A stretch of 64,000 nt of DNA from Xenopus tropicalis. Lineage: Eukaryota > Chordata > Amphibia > Anura > Pipidae. How positions within the stretch are numbered: position 1 is the first letter of the stretch; the number at the start of each line of letters is the position of its first letter. The notes under the pieces were generated by a model. The model had not been told where the DNA came from. It did not search any database and saw only the letters and a list, made by a program, of their open reading frames with translations. The stretch is taken from contig NC_030678.2 of the NCBI RefSeq assembly GCF_000004195.4, positions 92,070,404 to 92,134,403 on the forward strand, written 5' to 3'. Of this stretch, positions 1-10,992 are shown in pieces. Made by a program: the position numbers and the translations under genes.

Positions 1-1157
1 AAAAATAAAATTTTGAAAGCTGTTACAAATTGTTCCTCCTGTGAGCACCCAAAAAGTCAGCCCACAAAATGTCTGCAAGTGTTTTGTATAAAGAACTTTT
101 GTGTCCTTAAATTATCTATTGTTTAATAAGTCTTTACTAATAACAACTAATAATGCTGGCGTTGAAAATGTATATCTGCCTATTCTTTTCTTGTATGCTA
201 TTTTTTCAGGGTTAAACATCCACTTATTATTCTATTAATCTAAAAAGAACCTACATCCAACAAACCCATACATCCCATATAACCTATATAAATATTTTGT
301 GAATGCATGACGTAAAGCATCCTTATAGATATCTCCTTTACTTTACAAAATTTTATTCAGTGCTCATGCATCTGTATAAACAAAAGAGGATGTTAGTGCC
401 TAATTAAGATCAAAGAAAAAATAGCATATGGCTATATTTAATCTCAGTTTTAAAGCTTAGAAGTTGTGGTTAGATTTTAGAATAGTTAGAAAAAAATCTG
501 TTTTTATAGAATCATTGTAATGATTGTGTGTTATATAAATAAGGGCCTGTTAATAAAAGACTAGAGCCCCATGCACTACAAGTTGCATGTAGCCCTTTTG
601 GCCTTTCTACTGTGCTTTGCACAGCACTGTCAAGGTCAAGGGTGCTCTGCCCTAGCACTTTGTGTCTCCTGATGCTCACCAGCCTTAAAAAAATCATAAA
701 AGCTTGGGGGGTGGGTTTTACAGAAGACACCTATGTCAACCACCTTCCACCTCTCCAGTGTTGGTAAGCACAGGCAAAAGAGTTGAGTCTCAGAGTCTCA
801 GAGTGCAACTTGCATATTCTGTTTAGGCAAACTGCAATGTACAAAAACACCTGTTTCTTGCAATTTGCCCCTTGCCCTGTATCATATATTGTTTTTATGT
901 TATTACTTAGATTTTTTAGGTAAAATATCTGCTAGGACAACTTTTATTTGCGTAAATATAAACATTATTGCTATAAAAATCAAACTTATCATTAACTAAT
1001 GTTTCAAAAAGGACTAATACAAAAAATGTTTTATACTCTGATTAAAGGTACCATATCCAGAAGTATAACCAGCTGTTATAAAAAAAATTAGAAACTGGTG
1101 TTAAGACTGTGCCTTTGGTTGGCAATGCAGGGATTGGGCCTTCTAGTGTAACCCTTA
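1..1157. other. intron 4, no gene seen
   Basis: AT-rich intronic sequence downstream of exon 4 in gene orientation. I see no recognisable exon, RNA gene or clear repeat boundary. The short ORF near 512-730 has no recognisable homology. Confidence 0.5.
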
Positions 1158-1853
1158 GGGGCAGATTTATCAAAACTTGAGTTTGTGAAAAAAACAAATG
1201 CAGACATTTAAAAAATTTTCTTCTTGAATGCCAGCTAATTTAAAGTGATACTGACACGAAAAAACAACTTTTCAAATATGAATATACATAAAAAGCTACC
1301 TATAGGTTGTGTTGATGGTTTTTCGCTGACAAGTTTGGTTTTGTAAGTAATTGTTACTTGAAGTTCCTAAACCTGACTGTTTTGCCAACCTGACTGTCCC
1401 TTCTCTGCCTGTCAGTTATAGCTTCTAATGCTAATGGACAAATATGGCTGCCCCCTCATAGAGGAACACAGGGCATCAGACAGGTAATGTAAACATATCA
1501 GGCAAATATGTTTATGGAAAAATTATAAAGTTTTTGCAAAGACAATGTTATGATAGATGTAAAAAAAGATTTACTTTCTGGTGTCAATATCTCTTTAAGA
1601 AAAAAATGCAATAATATCCATGTGGTTATTTTGTCTCAAAATGCTAGTGTGAATCACATTCCTTTTCAATCTGAGTCTAAAAAACTTAAAGGTTTTAATA
1701 TACTGGGAAAATAAATAAATAAATAAAGTTGTAGAATTCTCATTGACTTCTATGGAAACTCACCAGTTTTTACTTGCTGTGTCTTTTCTGGCAACTTTTG
1801 TCTGATTTTTTCTTTATTAAATACTATTTGTCGAATATTGATAAAGCGGCCCC
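1158..1853. mobile_element. Harbinger-like MITE (GGGGCAGATTTATCAA termini)
   Basis: The left end GGGGCAGATTTATCAA is the inverted complement, with a few changes, of the right end TTGATAAAGCGGCCCC. TTA directly flanks both ends (1155-1157 and 1854-1856), matching the 3-bp TWA duplication of PIF/Harbinger elements. It has no coding capacity. It is interrupted by the TTAA element at 1240-1598, which must be younger. Confidence 0.7.
1240..1598. mobile_element. piggyBac-like MITE nested in the preceding element
   Basis: Both ends carry TTAA (1240-1243 and 1595-1598). The termini are imperfect inverted repeats: TTAAAGTGATACTGACAC at the left and GGTGTCAATATCTCTTTAA at the right. The TTAA target and a family remembered from Xenopus support a non-autonomous piggyBac-type element. 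No ORF. Confidence 0.72.
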
Positions 1854-1984
1854 TTAGAGTTACCACATACTAATATACTGTATATTCTGCTAGCAATTAA
1901 ATTTATTAACTATTTGACACTATCATTAGTTCATATATCAACAACTACCTTTCTGTGAATAGATTAAAATACCAACATCCCCTG

Positions 1985-2640
1985 TTCCTCTTCCAATCCC
2001 TCTGGGGGAAGAGTGGAGTAGAACTTCAATTTTGGGATCTACATAAAACAGCTGCAGGCAGCCATTGAGAAAGAATTAATCATTAACCTGCATATGGGGT
2101 ATTATGCCCCCAGGGGAATCCTCTCTTTGATCCTAGCTAGGATTAGTCAGCTTGTGTTATAAGAGTGGGTCAGCAACCACTTAGTGCTAGACAGGATAGC
2201 CATGCAGCCCACAGCTCCAACTGGAGGTTAGTGGGTTAGTATCCTGGCTGTACAGTCTAAATGCCTGACAACCTTTCTCTAGAGAGAGAATCCCCATTCT
2301 ACAAGCCATGCCTTCAGAAGACCTGTTTGGGTGAGACCATAGAGTATTGCTCATATTTTTTGGAAAAGCTTATATTGAATGAATTCCTTAATTTTGCCCG
2401 AATGCTCATATTATTGCATTATGACTGTATAAACCTGCTTAGTTCACTTGTTACCCCTCTATTGCTCCACAAATATGTATCTCTTCTTAAGAATACCTGT
2501 TGCCCATTAATTTCCACTTAACACTACATTATTTTTGGTAATCCTCTTACTACAAACAGAGGGCCCATCCCTGAGTAAAATTGCCTGGTGAAGCCTGTGC
2601 TATACCCTAGCCTGGCATATGAAAGGTTAACCCCCTTCTG
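1985..2640. repeat. possible solo LTR or other interspersed repeat
   Basis: A block of different texture from the flanking intron: GC-richer, with phrases such as GTGGGTCAGCAACC and TAGAGAGAGAATCCCC that I associate with dispersed Xenopus copies. It contains an 86-codon ORF with no recognisable domain, probably fortuitous. I could not find TG...CA ends or a target-site duplication, so the LTR call is a guess. Confidence 0.3.
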
Positions 2641-2871
2641 GCCTTATGCTATCATTTTAGTGCTACACTGGAATTAGTCACAGTTTCCTTATTTTTTTAT
2701 TATCTTATTAGTAAGATTATCTTATAAACAGTAGCAGCTTTAATGTTTTGGACTAAAAGACATTAGCAGAAATGAATATTTGTCCATGAGCCATTGCATT
2801 TTGGTGTAAAGATTAAACCGATCTCAGAATACAAATTATTCATAGATTTATTATGCCATTACTTATTTTCA

Positions 2872-3547
<676 letters not shown>

Positions 3548-3564
3548 AAATGCCCAAGGTTAAT

Positions 3565-3930
3565 TAGAATATGTAGTATCAAATGGATTAGGCAAGGCAC
3601 AGTCAGGGTCAGGCGATAGGTCAAAAGGCAGGCAGCAAAGAATCAGTAGTCAGGAATCAGGCAAATAGTCAAAACCAGGTATAGTAATCACAACAGAGGC
3701 TTTATCAAGATAAGGAAGCACTGAACCAGCTTGGGCACCAAAACACAGAAAGGAGCGCTATCTATTCTCGAATTTCTTGCCAAAATGATGTTGGCATGTC
3801 CACTGATGCGGCGCCAATCTCACTACCAATCTCATGTGTGCATCTGGGCGTGTGGAACATCAGAACGCACTCCAGAGAGCATCTGCGCAGAAGAGCCCGG
3901 GGTCCAGCTCGCTTGAAGGTTGGAACAAAA
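3565..3930 (-). repeat. putative 3' LTR remnant of the Gypsy element
   Basis: This sequence lies just beyond the chromodomain relic, where the 3' LTR is expected. On the minus strand it has the repeated CCTGAC/TGCCTG texture common in LTRs of this group. The stretch at 3797-3925 (CCACTGATG through GCAGAAGAGC) resembles 14650-14752 (CCGCTGATG through ACAGAAGAGC) on the far side of the nest, consistent with paired LTRs. The exact ends cannot be fixed. Confidence 0.5.
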
Positions 3931-3949
3931 GCTGGTCTGCTGTTGCATC

Positions 3950-4385
3950 TTACTGTACCATGCCTCTAGGGAGCCCCCACTGGTTTTCCGGGAAACTTTT
4001 TGTAAAAAGCCCTGCCAAACGAGGAGCATGAATGTCTCTAGCAGCAACCCAGCATTTCTGCTCAAGACCAAACCCCTTCCAATGAATAAGATACTGTTAC
4101 CTCTAAATTTGCAAGAGTCCACAATCTCCTGAACCACTAATTCTTGATGCCCTTTGCCAGACCCAGGAGGAGGAGAAGGAAAGGCAGAAGAAAAGGTATT
4201 ACTAACCACCAGTTTAAGGAGGGAGACATTGAAGGAGTTCAAATATTCATACTGGAAGGAAGCTTGAGTTTAACACAAACAGGATTGAAGGTTTCTTTGA
4301 TTTTAAACGGACTGATGTAATGAAGGCCTAGCTTAGAGGAAGGAATACAAAGTTTGATATTCTTTTTAGAACACAATATTCTTTT
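3950..4385 (-). pseudogene. Gypsy integrase C-terminal domain and chromodomain relic
   Basis: On the minus strand, [20 protein letters not shown] followed by [14 protein letters not shown] matches the conserved PSRKLGPRFIGPF...INPVAVRL region after the Gypsy integrase core. It is followed by [11 protein letters not shown]...VWQGFLQKV, a degraded chromodomain as found in vertebrate Gypsy elements. Chromodomains of this type are thought to direct integration to modified chromatin (family knowledge). The frames are interrupted and the conserved aromatic positions are partly lost. Confidence 0.75.
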
Positions 4386-4790
4386 TTAAGCACAATTTCT
4401 TGATTGGTACACAATCCAGACACGGGTGAAGGAAGAAATAGCTTTATTCCCAATTAGGCATACCTATGACTATGTGTTGAAAGACATGAAATGTGTCAGG
4501 ATTATTGTGAATAAAGCTATTTCTTAACCACCTTCACCCATGTCTGGAGTGCGTACCCATTGAGAAATTGTTCTTGTGGCTGCTGAATCTCCCTTTGCTA
4601 CGGGTCTGTGGCGCTGCACCTGGACCACTGGATTAGTGGGATGGGTGTCCATGAAAAACTGTGATTATTTAATGAAGAAATAGTCGTGAAAAACCTTTTC
4701 GCTGGGTGAAGGGTCCGGGACAAGGCACCTGGACCAACTCTGTGAAGGGGTGAGCGAATGCAATTTGACACTGGCTGTTTCAAATTTTAA
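4386..4790. repeat. unclassified insertion with internal inverted repeat
   Basis: This segment separates Gypsy pol codons that should be contiguous (SVWLSIKNT side at 4800-4890 and PSSKLGL at about 4340). It contains inverted copies of about 35 bp at 4415-4451 (GACACGGGTGAAGG, AAATAGCTTTATTC) and 4510-4546 (GAATAAAGCTATTTC, CACCTTCACCC). Dispersed relatives with AATAAAG next to a GTGTCAGGATT-like motif are familiar in Xenopus. No ORF of interest. Confidence 0.45.
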
Positions 4791-4859
4791 ATTAGGCTTG
4801 ATGTGCTGGGTGGCTTAGAGCAAGTTTTGGTATTATTGTATTCTTTATAGATAACCATA

Positions 4860-5172
4860 CAGAATCTCCAACCCCAAAGCAAGAGGCTGGTCTATGACGT
4901 CTGTCAGGTGCCTTCTTTTGATGGACAGAAGTCTTCTTCAGAAGTTTAGACTAATTCCAAACAAATTTACAAAAAGCACACCAAAAGTGGGAGACAAACT
5001 GGACCCCTCGGTCAGATACAATAGAAGACGGAAAATCTCTTTAATAAAGATACTTGCAAGAAGAGCTGCAGACAAGAGCTTCTTTAGAGGACTGAAGTGA
5101 GCCATCTTGGAAAATCTATCAACAAAAATAGTAAAATGTGCTAACTGTGGTAGATCTACAATAGTCCTTAGA
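4860..5172 (-). pseudogene. Gypsy integrase catalytic core relic
   Basis: Reading leftwards on the minus strand, VDRFSKMAHFSPLKKLLSA, then FIKEIFRLLLYLTEGSSLSP and FVNLFGISLNF, match the Gypsy integrase core (DRFSKMAHF...LFIKEIFRLHG...). The Asp in VDRFSK is one of the catalytic DDE residues. The preceding strand (CAQQKIPHC, LLHPLPVPD) is at 6571-6666, cut off by the Tc1-like element inserted at a TA. The glutamate-bearing segment is lost. Confidence 0.85.
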
Positions 5173-5174
5173 TA

Positions 5175-6568
5175 TAGTGGCTTGCAAAAGTATTCGGCCC
5201 CCTTGAACTTTTCCACATTTTGTCACATTACAGCCACAAACATGAATCAATTTTATTGGAATTCCATGTGAAAGACCAATACAAAGTGGTGTACATGTGA
5301 GAAGTGGAACGAAAATCATACATGATTCCAAACATTTTTTACTAATAACTAACTGCAAAGTGGGGTGTGCGTAATTATTCAGCCCCCTTTGGTCTGAGTG
5401 CAGTCAGTTGCCCATAGACATTGCCTGATGAGTGCTAATGACTAAATAGAGTGCACCTGTGTGTAATCTAATGTCAGTACAAATACAGCTGCTCTGTGAC
5501 GGCCTCAGAGGTTGTCTAAGAGAATATTGGGAGCAACAACACCGTGAAGTCCAAAGAACACACCAGACAAGTCAGGGATAAAGTTATTGAGAAATTTAAA
5601 GCAGGCTTAGGCTACAAAAAGATTTCCAAAGCCTTGAACATCCCACGGAGCACTGTTCAAGCGATCATTCAGAAATGGAAGGAGTATGGCACAACTGTAA
5701 ACCTACCAAGACAAGGCCATCCACCTAAACTCACAGGCCGAAAAAGGAGAGCGCTGATCAGAAATGCAGCCAAGAGGCCCATGGTGACTCTGGACGAGCT
5801 GCAGAGATCTACAGCTCAGGTGGGGGAATCTGTCCATAGGACAACTATTAGTCGTGCACTGCACAAAATTGGCCTTTATGGAAGAGTGGCAAGAAGAAAG
5901 CCATTGTTAACAGAAAACCCATTTGCAGTTTGCCACAAGCCATGTGGGGGACACAGCAAACATGTGGAAGAAGGTGCTCTGGTCAGATGAGACCAAAATG
6001 GAACTTTTTGGCCAAAATGCAAAACGCTATGTGTGGCGGAAAACTAACACTGCACATCACTCTGAACACACCATCCCCACTGTCAAATATGGTGGTGGCA
6101 GCATCATGCTCTGGGGGTGTTTCTCTTCAGCAGGGACAGGGAAGCTGGTCAGAGTTGATGGGAAGATGGATGGAGCCAAATACAGGGCAATCTTGGAAGA
6201 AAACCTCTTGGATTCTGCAAAAGACTTGAGACTGGGGCGGAGGTTCACCTTCCAGCAGGACAACGACCCTAAACATAAAGCCAGGGCAACAATGGAATGG
6301 TTTAAAACAAAACATATCCATGTAGCAGCTGTAATTGCAGCAAAAGGTGGTTCTACAAAGTATTGACTCAGGGGGCTGAATAATTACACACACCCCACTT
6401 TGCAGTTATTTATTTGTAAAAAATGTTTGGAATCATGTATGATTTTCGTTCCACTTCTCACATGTACATCACTTTGTATTGGTCTTTCACGTGGAATTCC
6501 AATAAAATTGATTCATGTTTGTGGCTGTAATGTGACGAAATGTGGAAAAGTTCTTTGGCAAGCCACTG
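5175..6568 (+). mobile_element. Tc1-like DNA transposon, internally deleted
   Basis: Terminal inverted repeats begin TAGTGGCTTGCAAAAG at the left and end GGCAAGCCACTG at the right; the inverted match extends at least 200 bp, including CATGAATCAATTTTATTGG and its complement. TA flanks both ends (5173-5174 and 6569-6570), the canonical Tc1/mariner target duplication. It inserted into the integrase codons of the Gypsy relic. Length is 1394 bp against roughly 1.6 kb for full copies, the difference being mostly the deletion near the transposase C-terminus. Confidence 0.93.
5544..6366 (+). pseudogene. Tc1-like transposase, frameshifted and lacking the third catalytic residue
   Basis: The first part (from 5544) has the paired-like helix-turn-helix DNA-binding domain: KFKAGLGYKKISKALNIPRS, then a GRKRRAL-type hook motif. 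The second part (another frame, from about 5950) has the catalytic domain: VLWSDETKMELFG (first Asp) and FTFQQDNDPKHKA (second Asp). The two parts are joined by a frameshift and a small loss around 5910-5950. After HIHV the sequence jumps directly to [13 protein letters not shown], removing the roughly 65 residues that carry the DLNPIE segment with the catalytic Glu. It cannot encode an active transposase. Confidence 0.92.
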
Positions 6569-6666
6569 TAAATTAGACCAGGGTTAATCTGGAACAGGCA
6601 AAGGATGGAGAAGACAGTGAGGAATCTTCTGCTGAGCACAGATGGAACCTGCAGCAACATAATGGG

Positions 6667-6944
6667 TAGTGATGAGTGAATCTGTCCCATTTTGCTTCAC
6701 CAAAAAATGTGAGAACCAGCAGGAAAATTTGAAAACAGCGAAAAATCTGCAAAACATTCGTCCAGTGCCTTTTTTTATTAGACCGTGCCTATTTTTGACA
6801 CAACCGCATCTATTTTGCAACGGCTGCACTCGTTTTGATGTGACCGTGCAAATTTCGATGAGACTGCACCTATTTTGATACAACCGTGCCCAAGAAGCTT
6901 CGCAAAACAAAAACAAAAAGCAAAACAAAATTCGCTCTTCTCTA
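6667..6944. mobile_element. MITE with TAGTGATGAGTGAAT termini and internal minisatellite
   Basis: Left end TAGTGATGAGTGAATCTGTC; right end TTCGCTCTTCTCTA, the inverted partner with a few changes. The interior (about 6765-6895) is a run of degenerate units of about 22-27 bp of the form ATTTTGATRCAACCGTGCC. The same family occurs at 22960-23308, 29565-29840 and 52519-52727, and inside the foldback elements. Confidence 0.65.
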
Positions 6945-6946
6945 AT

Positions 6947-7633
6947 AATCGGTATCATCTAGATGCTCCAGGGTTTGCGCATCCCAACAGATTTGCCAGA
7001 TTGTGTGAAGAAGATGGGAGTGTGAACTCTGGATTGGCGGTTCTAGGTGAGGCTGATCTCTCTAACAGCCGGGAGACCAGTTTCACTAGTAGTGGTGGGG
7101 AGGAAAGCAGAGCTAGGCCTAAACAGATGGTGGTTATAGGGGATTCGATCATTAGGAAAGTGGACAGGGTAATCTGTCAAGCGGATCGCTTCAACCATAC
7201 AGTTTGCTGTCTTCCTGGTGCCAGGGTTCGGCATGTGGTTGATCGGGTTGACACATTATTGGGAGGGGCTGGGCATGACCCGGCTGTCTTGGTACATATC
7301 GGTACTAACGACAAAATGAACGGTAGGTGGGGGACTTTAAAGAGTGAGTTCAGGGATCTAGGCTCTAAGATTAGGCAAAGGTCCTCCAATGTCATTTTTT
7401 CGGAAATTTTGCCGGTGCCACGTGCAAGTTTAGGGAGACAGCGGGAGCTTAGGGAGCTAAATGCGTGGCTAAAGTCTTGGTGTAGGAAGGAAGGGTTTGG
7501 GTTCCTAGAGCACTGGGCTGACTTTTCCTTGGGGTACAATCTATACAGCCCTGACGGATTGCACCTCAATGGAAGGGGGTCTGCTGTGCTAGGGGAGAGA
7601 ATGGTTAAGAGGTTGGAGGAGTGTTTAAACTAG
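6947..7633 (+). CDS. CR1 LINE ORF1 with SGNH/GDSL esterase domain
   Basis: The frame is open from inside the upstream MITE to a stop at 7631-7633; the element-encoded part starts about 6947, and the true start codon is uncertain because the 5' end may be truncated. Hydrolase blocks are visible in order: VVIGDSIIRK (GDS with the nucleophile Ser), VLVHIGTNDK (block III, GTND) and DGLHLNGRG (Asp and His of the triad). CR1 ORF1 proteins of this type bind nucleic acid and carry an esterase whose role in retrotransposition is unresolved (family knowledge). No internal stop is seen, which is notable since ORF2 of the same copy is broken. It overlaps the start of ORF2 by a few bases. Confidence 0.82.
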   Translation, partial: NRYHLDAPGFAHPNRFARLCEEDGSVNSGLAVLGEADLSNSRETSFTSSGGEESRARPKQMVVIGDSIIRKVDRVICQADRFNHTVCCLPGARVRHVVDRVDTLLGGAGHDPAVLVHIGTNDKMNGRWGTLKSEFRDLGSKIRQRSSNVIFSEILPVPRASLGRQRELRELNAWLKSWCRKEGFGFLEHWADFSLGYNLYSPDGLHLNGRGSAVLGERMVKRLEECLN

Positions 7634-10600
7634 ACAAGGGGGGGGTGGGTGAGCTAGAATTCTATGGGAAAATTAGTGTAGATGGGGTAGGGGGACTAGC
7701 AAAGGGTTGTGGGGGAGGAGTGAGGGGGGCATATAGTTTATCAGATAAGGAGCTTCCGTTACAAGGAAAGCAGTCTCATAATTGCCTTAGCTCTAATTCT
7801 CCCTTAGCTAATGTAAACATCAGAGGGAGAAGTAATAATCTCTGCTGCATGCTGGCTAATGCGCGTAGCTTGTCGGGTAAATTAAGGGAGCTGCAAGCTA
7901 TTGCATGTATTGAAAATTATGATTTAATAGGTATCACTGAAACCTGGTGGGATGATAAATGCGACTGGGCTGCGAATTTAAATGGTTATACACTTTTTAG
8001 GAGGGACAGAGAGATTAAAAAGGGTGGAGGGGTTTGTCTTTACGTAAAGTCAGATTTAAAGCCATGTAATAAAGACATTACCAATGAAAACGTTGAATCT
8101 CTTTGGGTAGAAATTTCAGTAGGGCTGAAGGTCACAAAGAAAATGATCATTGGTGTATGCTATAAACCACCCCTTATAGATGAGGGGGATGAGGCCCAGC
8201 TATTGTTGCAAATGGAGGAGGCTTCAAAACTGGGTCAAGTTGTTATTATGGGGGACTTTAATTATCCGGACATTGACTGGAGTAATGGGGTGGCTAAGTC
8301 AGAAAAAGCTAGTAGGTTTGTAAATATGCTAAATGACAACTTTTTATTTCAGGCGGTTCAAGAAGCTACTAGGAATGACTCTATTTTGGACCTGGTGATA
8401 TCTAATAATAATGAACTCATCTCTAACATTTGTGTGGGTGAGCATTTGGGGAACAGTGATCACAACATGGTCTCCTTTGAGATAATGCTGCAGAGACAGC
8501 GCTATAAGGGAGTAACTAAAACGCTCAATTTTAGACGTGCAGACTTTGCCAGTATAAGGGCATCTCTGCAATGTGTCAACTGGGAAAGGCTTTTCATGGG
8601 GTTAGACACAGAAGGAAAATGGAACATCTTTAAAACATTGCTTTGCAAGTATACACAACAGTATATTCCCCTTGTAAGCAAGGAGAGGCATCGCAAAGCA
8701 AACCTTTATGGCTGAATAAAAGTGTTATTGTCGAGGTTGGTAAGAAAAAACGTGCTTTTAGGGCATTCAAGTTAGCTGGGGCAGCAGAAACTTTCATCAG
8801 GTACAAGGAAGCAAATAAAGCATGCAAAAAAGCTATCAAGCAAGCTAAAATAGAAATGGAAAGGGATATTGCAGCTAGGAGTAAAAAGAATCCAAAATTA
8901 TTTTTTAATTATGTGAATAGTAAAAAAATGAAGCAAGAAGGGGTGGGAACTTTATTATCACGGGGGGGTAAGTTGGTTGATGAGAACGGGGAAAAAGCTG
9001 AAATTTTGAACTCTTATTTTTCATCTGTCTATACATCTGAGGAGCCAGATAATGAAGACTTCCCTTGTAATATGCCCAGTTCTAGTAATTTAGCTAGTGA
9101 CGCATGGGTCACTCAGGAGGAAATTCAAAAGAGACTTGAACATGTAAAGGTAAACAAAGGTCCAGGGTCGGATGGGATTCATCCCAGGGTATTAAATGAG
9201 CTGAGCGCTGTGATTGCCAAACCTCTTCACTTAATTTTTCAGGATTCATTGAGGTCTGGCATGGTGCCGAGAGACTGGCGGATTGCTAATGTGGTGCCAT
9301 TATTTAAAAAGGGATCCCGTTCTCAGCCTGAAAACTATAGGCCTGTTAGTCTGACATCAGTAGTAGGAAAACTTTTGGAAGGGGTAATAAGGCATAGGGT
9401 ACTTGAATACATTGCAGTTCACAATACTATTAGTTTGTGCCAGCATGGTTTTATGCGTAACAGATCTTGCCAGACTAATTTAGTCGCCTTTTATGAGGAG
9501 GTGAGTAGGAACCTTGATGCTGGAATGGCAGTTGATGTCATCTACTTGGACTTTGCTAAAGCGTTTGATACAGTACCTCACAGAAGGTTAATGATCAAAT
9601 TAAGGAATATTGGCCTAGAACATAATATTTGTAATTGGATAGAGAACTGGCTGAAGGATAGAGTACAAAGAGTGGTTGTAAATGGAACATTTTCTAATTG
9701 GACCAGTGTGGTTAGTGGAGTACCGCAGGGGTCAGTCCTTGGTCCTTTGCTTTTTAACTTGTTTATTAATGACCTGGAGGCGGGCATAGACAGTACTGTT
9801 TCTATTTTTGCTGATGACACAAAATTGTGCAAAACTATAAGTTCCATGCAGGATGCTGCCGCTTTGCAGAGCGATTTGACAAAATTAGATAACTGGGCAG
9901 CAAACTGGAAAATGAGGTTCAATGTTGATAAGTGCAAAGTTATGCACTTTGGTAGAAATAATATAAACGCAAACTATCTACTGAATGGTAGTGTGTTGGG
10001 GGTATCCTTAATGGAGAAGGATCTAGGGGTTTTTGTTGATAACAAGTTGTCTAATGCCAGGCAGTGTCATTCTGTGGCTACTAAAGCAAATAAAGTGCTG
10101 TCTTGTATAAAAAAGGGCATTGACTCAAGGGATGAGAACATAATTTTGCCCCTTTATAGGTCCCTGGTAAGGCCTCACCTTGAGTATGCAGTGCAGTTTT
10201 GGGCTCCAGTCCTTAAGAGGGATATTAATGAGCTGGAGAGAGTGCAGAGACGTGCAACTAAACTGGTTAAGGGGATGGAAGATTTAAACTATGAGGTGAG
10301 ACTGTCGAGGTTGAGGTTGTTTTCTCTGGAAAAGAGGCGCTTGCGAGGGGACATGATTACTCTGTACAAGTACATTAGAGGGGATTATAGGCAGTTGGGG
10401 GATGTTCTTTTTCCCATAAAAACAATCAACGCACCAGAGGTCACCCCTTTAGATTAGAGGAACAGAGCTTCCATTTGAAGCAGCGTAGGTGGTTTTTCAC
10501 GGTGAGGGCAGTGAGGTTGTGGAATGCCCTTCCTAGTGATGTGGTAATGGCAGATTCTGTTAATGCCTTTAAGAGGGGCCTGGATGAGTTCTTGATCAAT

Positions 10601-10642
10601 CAGAATATCCAAGGCTATTGTGATACTAATATCTACAGTTAG
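7621..10642 (+). pseudogene. CR1 LINE ORF2: endonuclease and reverse transcriptase, two frameshifts
   Basis: The apurinic-type endonuclease occupies about 7830-8490, with NARSL, ITETWW, GDFNYPDIDW and SDHNMVSF active-site blocks all present. After a one-base loss near 8699 the frame shifts, and the RT continues to about 10436: PGSDGIHPRVL, VPLFKKGSR, ENYRPVSL, YLDFAKAFDTVPH, GVPQGSVLGPLLF and the catalytic IFADDTKL. A second one-base loss near 10436 moves the C-terminal stretch (LEEQSFHLKQRRWFFTVRAV, LWNALPSDVV, NIYS stop at 10642) into another frame. Otherwise the domains are complete and well conserved, so the copy is moderately young but cannot make full ORF2p. Confidence 0.93.
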
Positions 10643-10770
10643 TACTAGTGGTTGTATTTATAGTTTATGTATGTGAGTGTATAGATTGGTAGGTGTGGGT
10701 TAGGTGTGCTGGGTTTACTTGGATGGGTTGAACTTGATGGACACTGGTCTTTTTTCAACTATGTAACTAT

Positions 10771-10992
10771 CCTGGAAAAGCCACCAGAATATCTAGAAAT
10801 GTGATTAAGCTATTTCTTAAGCAATTCACCTAGGTGGCCTTCATTCTTAGAGGAATGACCCTACCAAACCCCACCCCAGTATTGAAGGTGTCAAAGTCTA
10901 AGGTAAATGGATGAGAAGTATCTGGGTGGATTAAAACTATAAGGGAAGCAAAGGTAGACTTTAACTATTCAAAAGCCTTTTGAGCCTCAATT
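10771..10992 (-). pseudogene. Gypsy RNase H relic (start of domain)
   Basis: On the minus strand, KIEAQKAFE is followed by a stop and then LKSTFASLIVLIHPDTSHPF, TLDFDTFNTGVG. This matches the Gypsy AQEAFDQLK...ILIHPDPSKPF...DASDVGVG block that opens RNase H; the active-site Asp position is retained (LDFDTF). The rest of RNase H is missing at the CR1 junction. Confidence 0.8.

Larger units (their letters stand above)
6945..10770 (+). mobile_element. CR1-clade LINE, near full length
   Basis: This element has two ORFs in CR1 order, an esterase-type ORF1 and an ORF2 with endonuclease and reverse transcriptase, followed by a short 3' UTR. The 3' tail (GGGTTGAACTTGATGG, TTTTTTCAACTATGTAACTAT) is the ending I know from Xenopus CR1/L2-like elements. 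It interrupts the Gypsy relic. Two single-base losses break ORF2. A diverged truncated relative lies at 20288-20825. Confidence 0.9.

Noticed and set aside
6875..7633. Full 252-codon ORF as a host lipase/esterase
   Set aside because: The SGNH domain is followed immediately by LINE endonuclease and reverse transcriptase in CR1 order, and the first part of the frame lies in a MITE.
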